Source: Symbiodinium natans
Lineage: Eukaryota; Sar; Dinophyceae; Suessiales; Symbiodiniaceae
DNA: 64,000 nt
Reading direction: 5' to 3'
NCBI GenBank assembly: GCA_905221605.1
Contig: CAJNDS010002558.1
Coordinates: 267,922 to 331,921, forward strand
Each line of letters opens with the position of its first letter. Within the stretch, counting starts at the first letter, position 1. The position numbers were made by a program, and so were the translations under genes. Below are positions 22,601 to 27,281 of the stretch, piece by piece. Below the pieces are notes generated by a model. That model worked only from the letters and a program-made list of their open reading frames with translations. It was not told the origin of the DNA and made no database searches.

Positions 22601-25600
22601 GGCGGGGACGGCTCGTCTCGCCCCAGCTTAGGGCAACAGGTTCAAGGCGACGCCAAGCAGGTGGAGTTCACGCTGACCAGGCGCGGGAGGGACTTCGTCC
22701 TCCGCCTTGGCGACCGCATTGCCTATCGGGGCGTAGGTGGAGGCCCGAAGGTGTGCAGGTTAGGACGGGTCACGCAGGTGGATGCGGCCCGTGCGCAGGT
22801 CGGCGTCCATCGCTATCTCCCCGACGCCAGCGGGGTTCGCGTCAAATGGCGGCTTGCATATATCGCCGAGGACGGAGCGCTCACGCTTTCAGAAGGGACC
22901 CGTCCGGCCCATGAAGCGGTTTCTGTGAAGGAAATCATTTCCAAAATCGACCTAAACCGCGACGGCGTGCTTGCTGCAGCCTCGGCCAGAAAGTTGGACA
23001 AGGGGGCGTATTCGTTGCAGGACAGGACCCTCGAGCGAGCGTCTCGTGCCGGCACGAGTGTGCTCTCGATCCAAGAGGCCCTCGCGGACCTCTTGGTCGC
23101 GGAACCCCGCGCGTTGCAGCCTAGGGCTTCCCCAGAGTCGGGTGCTGTCGAGAGTTGGTTCCGGCAGTATTTCCTTGGTGGGGTTGCTGATGTCTTAGAG
23201 GTTGCTTGGGGTGACGCGGTCGTTTCCGACGCGGCGAGGAGGCACGGGTACAGGGTTGTTCCCGCTTTTGTGCAAGGCAAGCAGGCCTACGGGATCACCT
23301 GGGACCTGGCCGCAGAAGAGCACTTGGAGGCCATTAGCGGCGCTGTTCTGCGCACAGAGCCGAAGGTGCTCGTAATTGGGCTTGAGGGCAAGAATGTGCC
23401 CCGGGCTTTCCTCCAGCTAGTCGTCCGGTGTGCGCAGGAACGCACACGCGCGGGCGCCCACGTCGCGTTGCGTTTGCAGGCGCAAAAAGGCGAGTGGGAA
23501 CCTTGGCGGCTAGAGGAGTGGGGCGCCTTGTTTGGGACGCTCGCTGAGCCACGCTGGCCTTGGGCTTTCGTGCGGGCTGACATGTGCCAGTTCGCGCGGG
23601 CCAGTGGCCGCGGCAACCTCGTTGAGAGCGGGGCCCTGTGGCTCGCCGACTTCAGCCTAGAATCGGTAGGTTTGAGGTGTAGTAGGCCGGATGCGTTGGG
23701 CGCAGTGCGGCACAAGCACGTTGAGCGCGCGCAAGCTGACTACAACCTCATAGGAGCGGCTTTCTGCGCCTCGCTCCAGGACCTTGGTCTGAGGGGCGCA
23801 GAAGAGCTGTGCACCGCTGCAGTTGAAAGCTTTCCAGCGACTGCGGGTGCAGATAGCGCCGCGGCTGCGCCACAGCCCTCTCCAGTCGTTCCTCTCCCGG
23901 ACGTGCGGTCGGGCGAGGACCTCACGCCAGCAGAGCGTGCGGAGCTGGATAAGGAGGTGGATAAGTATGCCGCGGAGAAAGAAGCGTTTTGGCGGACCAA
24001 GGCGGACGCCAAGGACTGGGATTCCGTCCGGGCTGACCTTGAGGTCTATGCTCTTGCGGGCGAGAAGGTCGCGGAGGATCCTAGGCGCACCGAGGCCTAT
24101 AGAGACCTCGTATGGTCGGGTTTGAAGATCGAGCCTGGACCAACCAGACCCGGGCTGACCGATGCTGATATCGCAGCCGTCAGGGAGGTCATACGGCGAA
24201 AGGCCGCTGGGTTCTGGGTGGAGGACACCACCAGGACCACGGTCAGGAAGTTCGCCCATGACTGCATCCCCACCGGGCCGCCGGTCTCGTCCCAGCCTCA
24301 CAGTCTGAGGGGCGAGTCCGCGCAATGGGTCGACGACAAGCTTGAAGAAGAATGCAAGCGGGGTCAGTTGATCCGCGGCAGCTCGGCTTGGGGATCTGCG
24401 CCGTTTCCGACCAAGGAAATGCCCAGCTACAAGCGGCATAGGAAGCGACGCTTGGTGGTTGACTACCGCCGTGTGAATGCCCGAATTAAGCGCTCCACGT
24501 ACTATTGTCGGCGGGGCAGCGATGTGCTCGCCGCCGCAGTAGGTTCGGTTTGGTATACCTTCGTGGATGCGGTTAGTGGGTTTAATCAGATTAGGAACAC
24601 CAAGCGTGCTCGCGAGGTGTTGGCCATTGTGGCAAGATCAGGGAAGTATCTCCCTGTCGGCCTCACCTTTGGCCCGATTAACGGCCCAGATGACTTCAAC
24701 TTTGTGGTTGATAGGGCCTATGCCCCCGGCAGAGGTAGGCGCCTTAAGTATACTAAGGAGTGGATTGCCTACGTGGATGATCTTACTGTTAGGACGGGTA
24801 GGGTCATTGATGGGCAGTTTTTCACTGATGCCCAAGCCGAGGGGGCGGTGCGCGAAGCGTGCGCCAAGGGGGCAGTCGCGGCTCCGCAGAGCGCGTCGTC
24901 TGCTCTTGAAGCCTTAGGCGTTCGCGGTGCGCACAACTCCAAGCGCGCGAACCATGACGCGGCGCGCTCGGACCAGAATCACCCCACGCGCGTTCTGATG
25001 CTCAGGATGTTGGGGCTGTTCGGGTGTTTCTGTGTTCAGGGCGGGTGTTTTTGGGGCGGGCCGTTTCCCAGGTCGCCGGTCTGCGGACAGAAGGATTTTC
25101 CGTCGTTCGTCGCGTGCAGCTTCGTTCGTGTGTCCCGCAGCCAGTGTGTAGGAAGCAGGCCTAGAGGTTCGGTCCAAGGTCGAAGCAGAAGCCGTAGAAG
25201 CCTTAAAGCCCCGACCTTAAGGAAACTCCCCAAACCCCCGCCGCAGCGGTTCAAGTGTGTTGTAGAGCCTAGGGTAGGTAGTCCCTCCCCGCGTTCGTGC
25301 CTGTGCACTGCGCCCCGCTGCGGGTCGCGACCAGACCGCGCGGGAGCGACCGATCGGTCGCCCGGACCTTCGTGGTCAACCACAAGGCCCCGCTGCGGGC
25401 CGTGCCCTGGCCGCGCGGGAGCGGCTGCCTACCACTACTGCACACCGGCCCCTTGCAGCGGGCCGTGTCCTGGCCGCTCAAGGGCGCGTCAGGTTTCCCT
25501 CACCCATCGGAGGTCCAGCAAAGCCGCGGGCCTCAGTGCCGCGATGGGTGGAGGAGGGTCTAAGGGCAGGGGCAAAAGCAAGAGCCCAGGCCCTAAGGGC

Positions 25601-25864
25601 AGAAAGGGCCCGCCCACGATAGACGACGTGCAGCGCCTGCTAGTCCGATGCATGCGGCACGGCGAAGGTGGCTGCAGAGGCCGGTTCGGTCCGGGCGGCC
25701 TCTACCCGGTTGATGAGTTGATCGAGCAACTCGGGATCACCATCAACCAGTACAACCAGGCGGTCGCGCACGAGCCAGCCAGCGGAAACCGAGGTTGGAT
25801 ACCTCGCACGCTGGTTTCCTTCGTGCCTTCCAAGGCCACTCTGCCGATTGCGATGGGTTCATGA
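16631..25864 (+). CDS. Pol polyprotein with circularly permuted RT
   Basis: A 3,077-codon uninterrupted frame. The listed first codon is TTG; the first in-frame ATG is 16682, so translation probably enters by a -1 shift from gag near 16660. Order of domains (residues): protease 105-235; Cys-rich ribbon 387-440; hydrophobic helix 453-471; RT thumb/connection 640-740; RNase H about 790-915; unassigned region with zinc ribbon C1208/C1210/C1220/C1223; integrase with HHCC (H1618, H1625, C1655, C1658) and D1687, D1747, E1783; GPW motif near 1928; SH3/BAH-like segment about 2018-2080; methyltransferase-like segment about 2160-2330; RT fingers/palm about 2545-2735 (D2646, D2716, D2717); low-complexity linker; N-lobe of a Tpt1-like enzyme 2997-3077. 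Normal gypsy order is PR-RT-RH-IN. Here the RT catalytic half follows integrase. The length without a stop argues for recent function. Confidence 0.9.
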   Translation: MPLFLQEWVVQKGASCDMVHNLTTSGGTPALPANWAAPSGASMSNPFAAFSVQIGSSGVQAGVSGAAGRAAVQQHALPLSKGGRDKFATLDDLPKDWWNLADNEPGGYQYRTVVQVLDRKVECMLDGCAGANHVTEELVVGMMNRAAELGIGTEDPGFPVVRLEKWVHPEYVHGIASGAPVPLKGAAVLRVTLLEGRTADDCRPNTEIFVRCKIAARGTSDWHGLILGGRALDCAGRMGLGFRPGPDFHVLDTLGIRMPRCEDHSKTRKARAYAFEARLSSLDDASCTEPGGGSRELLRYDGEEPLELSPGDGVLVPVVREQGVSAEGSLSEVVLPVECGVEAVPGLWPTGEGKGFVLLAAQECDHSLQPGEVVAEVRSGLVSTAACGCGAVETVFESEPSPQACADCGVAVASVDHDPCFACGSASRAAARSFQGCSSCARSFGRLRTGARIGVLSVLAAVTVLASVWGGSGPVGRPVEEPGVLSCLDHLPSVDSWWEAPGGYASVWGRRPAQRDLGTLAVEKAPYETCLLQRVGEAWRLWDTRDLRVAESVACSDEVPVTERLAVFRTRKGPRWAGWRAGSATAGRGASDAVRPADAVDTARCPSYHIVESWDIEKMIEEPPTDYYYEKLAADMRARHPKACPHLLDHLVSLEGFLDKSILFGFSFGISKAEVCVSKGKLLGHNIGRDGSSPDEERCQAVIDFPPLWEKLHIQQFLGCANWLRGYLPVEYGHAAKILGQWQKPGAVFPEGGLGSAATEGCKAFKAIKRMMQNRINLATFDEASAADGSCPLEQIADASGIAVGGSVVQMTRDLSQLKVLMTHSKSLTPAQQNWPPLIQEAFAQLEVKRATRRMFGSIRTLCWTDHANLTRAQTSDIGMDPKLVRWVAEILMDGSEIRSLSGRSATLGDSFSRNPKDRDALLAARTKDLEGLSGQLRGFDLDQYLGEGTEGDGPVPWAVGNDAVPEPAGRVQAAAVPMCVVAALPVRVMVVFDYARWKEQDAELTEIRRVFQASLPGVSVAVRGCWGPFEDTDGLASHFDCGAGRLAGTKKIKRIRVDLLTSCAKVLREASGFRPQFLIGLGQGGLVTAVLRWPLVVELTLQARNLQRKEARAVGEAWAGIKAIWAVRPRLWRTQQGHLEVAEACPELKKDFPEPPLRGFGIVGKQALGAEVLRSLRLDAVRSIDDASIRGMLDEPSRPLWDHEGLCICGKRTYLFSRCPACIEKEAVDTSVEIAEREELEPPLEGDLEAHEVGLEVNSVLATLDRTGGLFRVGSSTIQQWAVGFRTTPKDAPVPTAYGMLSGKIWKKGHSTKLSLGSQHKDLSKWGDVKPYWTTWVVREDGAVVAGHNCSPLDAVQGDIVVHWSSVVNWHGHRHVVNEQCEVLWRSKGKEVALDPSFGKLIALVGRVTQVIGWRATGEASDPRSSTRQASRVLAQFSASNEGVEGHWTAGAISRGKNANECKPKDRVLAFMGEEHKGPAVVLELVSHSPILCIWDHSSTKVKVEFKGGVQSLSLIAEEDENRREQLAVEARDAANISEFRVTGSLRTAWYEGQRRDPSLAGSIRKPEPPMVISGDGLLEREVTLRTGQTVVVPVVPNGAAGANGVTWRRACYNSVHCGVLGAHRSAEVTIKLLERAVWWPDLEKDVRTWVAKCLACIKGRSRPTKVEARAVKCGAETCWQEVSVDCEGPNREDREGHRYSLTYFDCLSHAVLLEPMRSLTHAEVRRAFVRCVLRSRTIPSLIRSDRGPEFKNALMAELSAMLGTEWRFSAPLRPCELGANERVHQEVQKVLGAVVRQVGASLSEAWSDWLVVAEYVIDNTPGPHGYTPRDLERSWSLALPLEKDVLRDALQFEPISDWARSQFKQFSELAAAVREHWTRSSEARAKLANRHRRTVDLKPGDRVVWNAPRARSEGAGRVPWKPGLTGPWRVLEVKGHRLTLEPVSMESGGTSSARRGPMEAHAEDCILVPADADGAESREPVVFEDDETGGDGSSRPSLGQQVQGDAKQVEFTLTRRGRDFVLRLGDRIAYRGVGGGPKVCRLGRVTQVDAARAQVGVHRYLPDASGVRVKWRLAYIAEDGALTLSEGTRPAHEAVSVKEIISKIDLNRDGVLAAASARKLDKGAYSLQDRTLERASRAGTSVLSIQEALADLLVAEPRALQPRASPESGAVESWFRQYFLGGVADVLEVAWGDAVVSDAARRHGYRVVPAFVQGKQAYGITWDLAAEEHLEAISGAVLRTEPKVLVIGLEGKNVPRAFLQLVVRCAQERTRAGAHVALRLQAQKGEWEPWRLEEWGALFGTLAEPRWPWAFVRADMCQFARASGRGNLVESGALWLADFSLESVGLRCSRPDALGAVRHKHVERAQADYNLIGAAFCASLQDLGLRGAEELCTAAVESFPATAGADSAAAAPQPSPVVPLPDVRSGEDLTPAERAELDKEVDKYAAEKEAFWRTKADAKDWDSVRADLEVYALAGEKVAEDPRRTEAYRDLVWSGLKIEPGPTRPGLTDADIAAVREVIRRKAAGFWVEDTTRTTVRKFAHDCIPTGPPVSSQPHSLRGESAQWVDDKLEEECKRGQLIRGSSAWGSAPFPTKEMPSYKRHRKRRLVVDYRRVNARIKRSTYYCRRGSDVLAAAVGSVWYTFVDAVSGFNQIRNTKRAREVLAIVARSGKYLPVGLTFGPINGPDDFNFVVDRAYAPGRGRRLKYTKEWIAYVDDLTVRTGRVIDGQFFTDAQAEGAVREACAKGAVAAPQSASSALEALGVRGAHNSKRANHDAARSDQNHPTRVLMLRMLGLFGCFCVQGGCFWGGPFPRSPVCGQKDFPSFVACSFVRVSRSQCVGSRPRGSVQGRSRSRRSLKAPTLRKLPKPPPQRFKCVVEPRVGSPSPRSCLCTAPRCGSRPDRAGATDRSPGPSWSTTRPRCGPCPGRAGAAAYHYCTPAPCSGPCPGRSRARQVSLTHRRSSKAAGLSAAMGGGGSKGRGKSKSPGPKGRKGPPTIDDVQRLLVRCMRHGEGGCRGRFGPGGLYPVDELIEQLGITINQYNQAVAHEPASGNRGWIPRTLVSFVPSKATLPIAMGS
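16940..17335 (+). other. Retropepsin-like protease domain of Pol
   Basis: The active-site region reads CMLDGCAGANHVTEEL (D126), followed about 100 residues later by HGLILGGRALD (L225-G229), the second hallmark of retropepsins (ILG). The usual D-S/T-G is replaced by D-G-C, so the Asp is kept but its neighbour is not. It would cut Gag-Pol during particle maturation. Activity with this variant motif is uncertain. Confidence 0.55.
18550..18860 (+). other. RT thumb/connection half (C-terminal RT) of Pol
   Basis: CPHLLDHL...FLDKSILFGFSFGISKAEVCV corresponds to the gypsy RT helix and strand that follow YVDD. KLLGHNIGRDG is the motif E region (FLGH-I-G). FLGCANWLRGYLP with a following W matches the connection segment leading to RNase H. 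No fingers, motif A or YVDD precede it: upstream is a Cys-rich region and a hydrophobic helix. The missing half is about 1,900 residues downstream. Confidence 0.8.
18990..19380 (+). other. RNase H domain of Pol
   Basis: IADASGIAVGG (D798) matches the TDAS-x-G start of gypsy RNase H. QNWPPLIQEAFA matches the (N)Y-x-x-x-E helix, CWTDHANL (D866) matches the TDH strand, and GDSFSRNP near residue 910 matches the final VADALSR segment. It degrades the RNA strand during reverse transcription. Confidence 0.8.
19530..19558 (+). other. Bulged-G hairpin, copy 5 (after RNase H)
   Basis: AGCC-[T]-GCG-[G]-GCC, loop GTGTCCA, GGC-CGC-GGCT. It lies in a low-complexity linker between RNase H and the next domain. 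Confidence 0.65.
19590..20320 (+). other. Unassigned domain plus zinc ribbon between RNase H and integrase
   Basis: Begins with a beta-strand-like VMVVFDYARW (about residue 988). A glycine turn FLIGLGQGG (about 1081) recalls an alpha/beta-hydrolase elbow, but there is no Ser nucleophile, so no function is claimed. It ends with a C-x-C-x9-C-x2-C zinc ribbon at residues 1208-1223. Confidence 0.4.
21470..22470 (+). other. Integrase domain of Pol (HHCC, DD35E, GPY/F-like)
   Basis: The N-terminal finger is VHCGVLGAH...CLAC: H1618, H1625, C1655, C1658. The catalytic core has SVDCEGP (D1687), LIRSDRGPEF (D1747) and LGANERVHQEV (E1783); D1747 and E1783 are separated by exactly 35 residues. The C-terminal part has KPGDRVVW and GLTGPWRVLEV near residue 1928, the GPY/F module of gypsy integrases. 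It inserts the cDNA and would have made the ATAT duplication. Confidence 0.92.
22680..22890 (+). other. SH3/BAH-like chromatin-reader-type segment in Pol
   Basis: LGDRIAYRG...GRVTQVDAARAQVGVHRYLP...WRLAYI reads as a small beta-barrel. Chromatin-reader domains at this place after integrase are known in chromoviruses. The assignment is by eye and weak. Confidence 0.3.
23140..23640 (+). other. Methyltransferase-like segment in Pol
   Basis: VLEVAWGDAVVSDAARRHGYRV, then GITWDL, then KVLVIGLEG look like successive strands of a Rossmann-type methyltransferase core, but the glycine-rich SAM loop is poor. A decayed or remodelled domain is possible. Cytosine methyltransferases inside retrotransposons are known from several eukaryotes; this one is not a clear member. 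Confidence 0.3.
24263..24840 (+). other. RT fingers/palm half (N-terminal RT) at the C-terminal end of Pol
   Basis: GPPVSSQPHSL and LEEECKRGQLIRGSSAWGSAPFP match the gypsy RT entry (inhibitory peptide, E-x-x-G-I-I-x-P-S-x-S-P). RRLVVDYRRVNA is motif 2/3, FVDAVSGFNQI is motif A (D2646), LTFGPINGPDDF is motif B and AYVDDLTV is motif C (D2716, D2717). The RT similarity ends about 20 residues after YVDD. Motifs D/E and the thumb are found only upstream, at 18550-18860. Confidence 0.88.
25314..25344 (+). other. Bulged-G hairpin, copy 6
   Basis: CCCGC-[T]-GCG-[G]-GTC, loop GCGACCA, GAC-CGC-GCGGG. It is the first of three in the linker between RT and the Tpt1-like lobe. The middle upper-stem pair is T-A here, C-G in most others. 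Confidence 0.7.
25389..25419 (+). other. Bulged-G hairpin, copy 7
   Basis: CCCGC-[T]-GCG-[G]-GCC, loop GTGCCCT, GGC-CGC-GCGGG. Eleven base pairs with two bulges. Confidence 0.72.
25450..25484 (+). other. Bulged-G hairpin, copy 8
   Basis: CCCTTG-[C]-AGCG-[G]-GCC, loop GTGTCCT, GGC-CGCT-CAAGGG. The outer helix differs entirely from copies 6-7 yet still pairs. Confidence 0.72.
25540..25861 (+). other. Tpt1/KptA-like N-lobe fused to the Pol frame
   Basis: After an ATG at 25542 and a basic Gly/Lys/Pro stretch, IDDVQRLLVRCMRHGEGG, GLYPVDELIEQLGITINQYNQAV and NRGW follow the winged-helix lobe of RNA 2'-phosphotransferases: a L-x-x-x-R-H motif (R3009, H3010), then a G-x-x-x-V-x-E-L helix. In known Tpt1, the R-H pair is catalytic. 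The lobe is cut off by a -1 frame change; the continuation is the frame from 25795. Whether it is made as part of Pol or from its own ATG is unknown. Confidence 0.65.
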
Positions 25865-26481
25865 TGGAGGGCCTAAGTAAGACGGCCATCGACGACCTCA
25901 TCCGTCAGTATGGCCCGGCCATGTGGCACGGCACGGACTTGCATGTCGTGCCAAGCCTGTTGCAGAACGGCCTGATCCCCGGCGGCGGGCCGGGAGGCCG
26001 CCTCGGGGTTCACTACGTCCTAGGACACTGCCCCACGCAGTGGGAGGACGGAAGGCGCGGGTTCCGCCGCGGATCGACTTGCATAGTCGAGGTCCGACTG
26101 GCGGTCCTGCGGGACGCCGGAGTGCCCATCTATGCAGGAGCGGATGGGGTGGCCCTCACTGGCCAGATTAGGGCCACCGGCATTTCCCGCATCTGGGCAC
26201 TCCCCAGGGGCTCGCCTGTCTACTCAGACTTGATAGCTGAGTTGGAAGTGGATAGGTTGGTCTTGCGTGTCGACCTAAAGAGTTTAGGCGACCCCAGTGC
26301 GGGCCCCAACCCGCCGCTGGGGCGAGGACCGAAACTGGGCACGGTCCAAGCGTCCCAAGCTGCTGCGGCCAGCAGTGGCGCGGCGAGCTCCTCGCCCCTG
26401 CGGGTCGTGTCATGGCCGCGGGGGCCGCCCAACCTGTTACCCCTCCTAAGGCCGCGTGTAAGGCCAAAGGGCGTCCCCTAG
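25795..26481 (+). CDS. Tpt1/KptA-like RNA 2'-phosphotransferase, catalytic C-lobe
   Basis: Tpt1 removes the 2'-phosphate left at RNA splice junctions by transferring it to NAD+, making ADP-ribose 1''-2'' cyclic phosphate. This frame starts with FLRAFQGHS (QGHS at 25831-25842), the family's signature R-x-x-Q-G-H-S. WHGTDLH (HGT at 25927) and GLIPGG follow, then an Arg-rich turn GFRRGS leading to a CIVEVRL strand, and a GVPIYAGADGVALTG strand pair matching the G-V-x-L-T of the ADP-ribosyltransferase fold. By eye, the R-H of the N-lobe, the R before QGHS, the HGT and the later Arg are all present. The listed start is a TTG; the true N-lobe lies in the preceding frame. After about 26290 it becomes Pro/Ala-rich linker. 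It sits between RT and the RanBP2/PLD protein. Confidence 0.7.
   Translation: MDTSHAGFLRAFQGHSADCDGFMMEGLSKTAIDDLIRQYGPAMWHGTDLHVVPSLLQNGLIPGGGPGGRLGVHYVLGHCPTQWEDGRRGFRRGSTCIVEVRLAVLRDAGVPIYAGADGVALTGQIRATGISRIWALPRGSPVYSDLIAELEVDRLVLRVDLKSLGDPSAGPNPPLGRGPKLGTVQASQAAAASSGAASSSPLRVVSWPRGPPNLLPLLRPRVRPKGVP
26395..26423 (+). other. Bulged-G hairpin, copy 9
   Basis: CCCC-[T]-GCG-[G]-GTC, loop GTGTCAT, GGC-CGC-GGGG. The middle upper pair is a T-G wobble. It coincides with the change of frame and the ATG of the next reading frame (26412). Confidence 0.7.
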
Positions 26482-27281
26482 GGACTCCTAGGACTTCGAT
26501 CGTGCCAGCGAAGCCCAAGGTGTACCCTAGGCGCAACATCCCGGGCCCCAATGTCCTCGAGCCCGAGGACTCGCTCGAGGAAGAGGCAGCCCAAGCAGCT
26601 GAAGGTGTCGAGGAAGATAGTTCCAGCTCGGATCTTCCCGACACGCGGGCGCCTCCAGCCGCGGTCAGAGTGAAGGAGGACGAGGAGCCCGCTAGTGGGG
26701 CCCAGGCCGAGAGCACGGAGGAAGGAGTCCTCGTGCTCGGCCAGTCTGTGGTCACCAGCGCGAAGGAATACCTCGCGCGGTCCGAAGCTCTTCTTAGAGC
26801 GCAGAAGCTCCAGTCGAGAATACTGGAGGTTGCGGGAACTGCGATGGTGAAGCTGGAGAAGATCACCAAGCGGGAGGAGTCCCTCAAAACGCTGCGCCGA
26901 GAGGGAGAGAGTCGGGCGGCCGGTGAAGGCGCCGATGGGGAAGAGGTGTCTGACGATGGTCAGGACGCCCCCGGGGCTGCAGGGCCGAGCAGTACCGCCA
27001 GGCCTTCGGGAGGCGGGACCGCCCAGTCCGCCTCAGCCTCAGAGGAGCCTCGCCCCAACGCTGACGGCCACTACGGATGTTCGGCTCCGGGATGCGGGCT
27101 AGCGTTTGAGTCGCTGGTGCAGTACCACTTGCATCAGGCGGCCTCCATGGCGCCTCTCTTGCGCCCAACCTGGGGATCAGCCCCTCCGCACCTCTTGACC
27201 CTTTTCGTCAGGACTGGCGGGGACGGCTGTTCCGCCGAGGAAAGGACGGTGGGTATGGGGAGGTGCCCATGCTCCGAGTGA
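26412..27281 (+). CDS. Acidic linker protein with a C2H2-like finger (unrecognised)
   Basis: I do not recognise this protein. It starts at an ATG lying inside hairpin copy 9. Residues 40-110 are strongly acidic and Ser/Pro-rich, then a predicted coiled coil follows (EYLARSEALLRAQKLQSRILE...KITKREESLKTLRRE), then a Gly/Ala/Ser linker. The segment YGCSAPGCGLAFESLVQYHLHQ has the C-x4-C-x(8-12)-H-x-H look of a single C2H2 finger. The final 45 residues are probably off-frame: from about 27150 the -1 frame (APNLGISPSAPLDPFRQDW) runs straight into the next large frame. It is therefore likely the N-terminal part of the 27263-29755 protein. Confidence 0.5.
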   Translation: MAAGAAQPVTPPKAACKAKGRPLGTPRTSIVPAKPKVYPRRNIPGPNVLEPEDSLEEEAAQAAEGVEEDSSSSDLPDTRAPPAAVRVKEDEEPASGAQAESTEEGVLVLGQSVVTSAKEYLARSEALLRAQKLQSRILEVAGTAMVKLEKITKREESLKTLRREGESRAAGEGADGEEVSDDGQDAPGAAGPSSTARPSGGGTAQSASASEEPRPNADGHYGCSAPGCGLAFESLVQYHLHQAASMAPLLRPTWGSAPPHLLTLFVRTGGDGCSAEERTVGMGRCPCSE

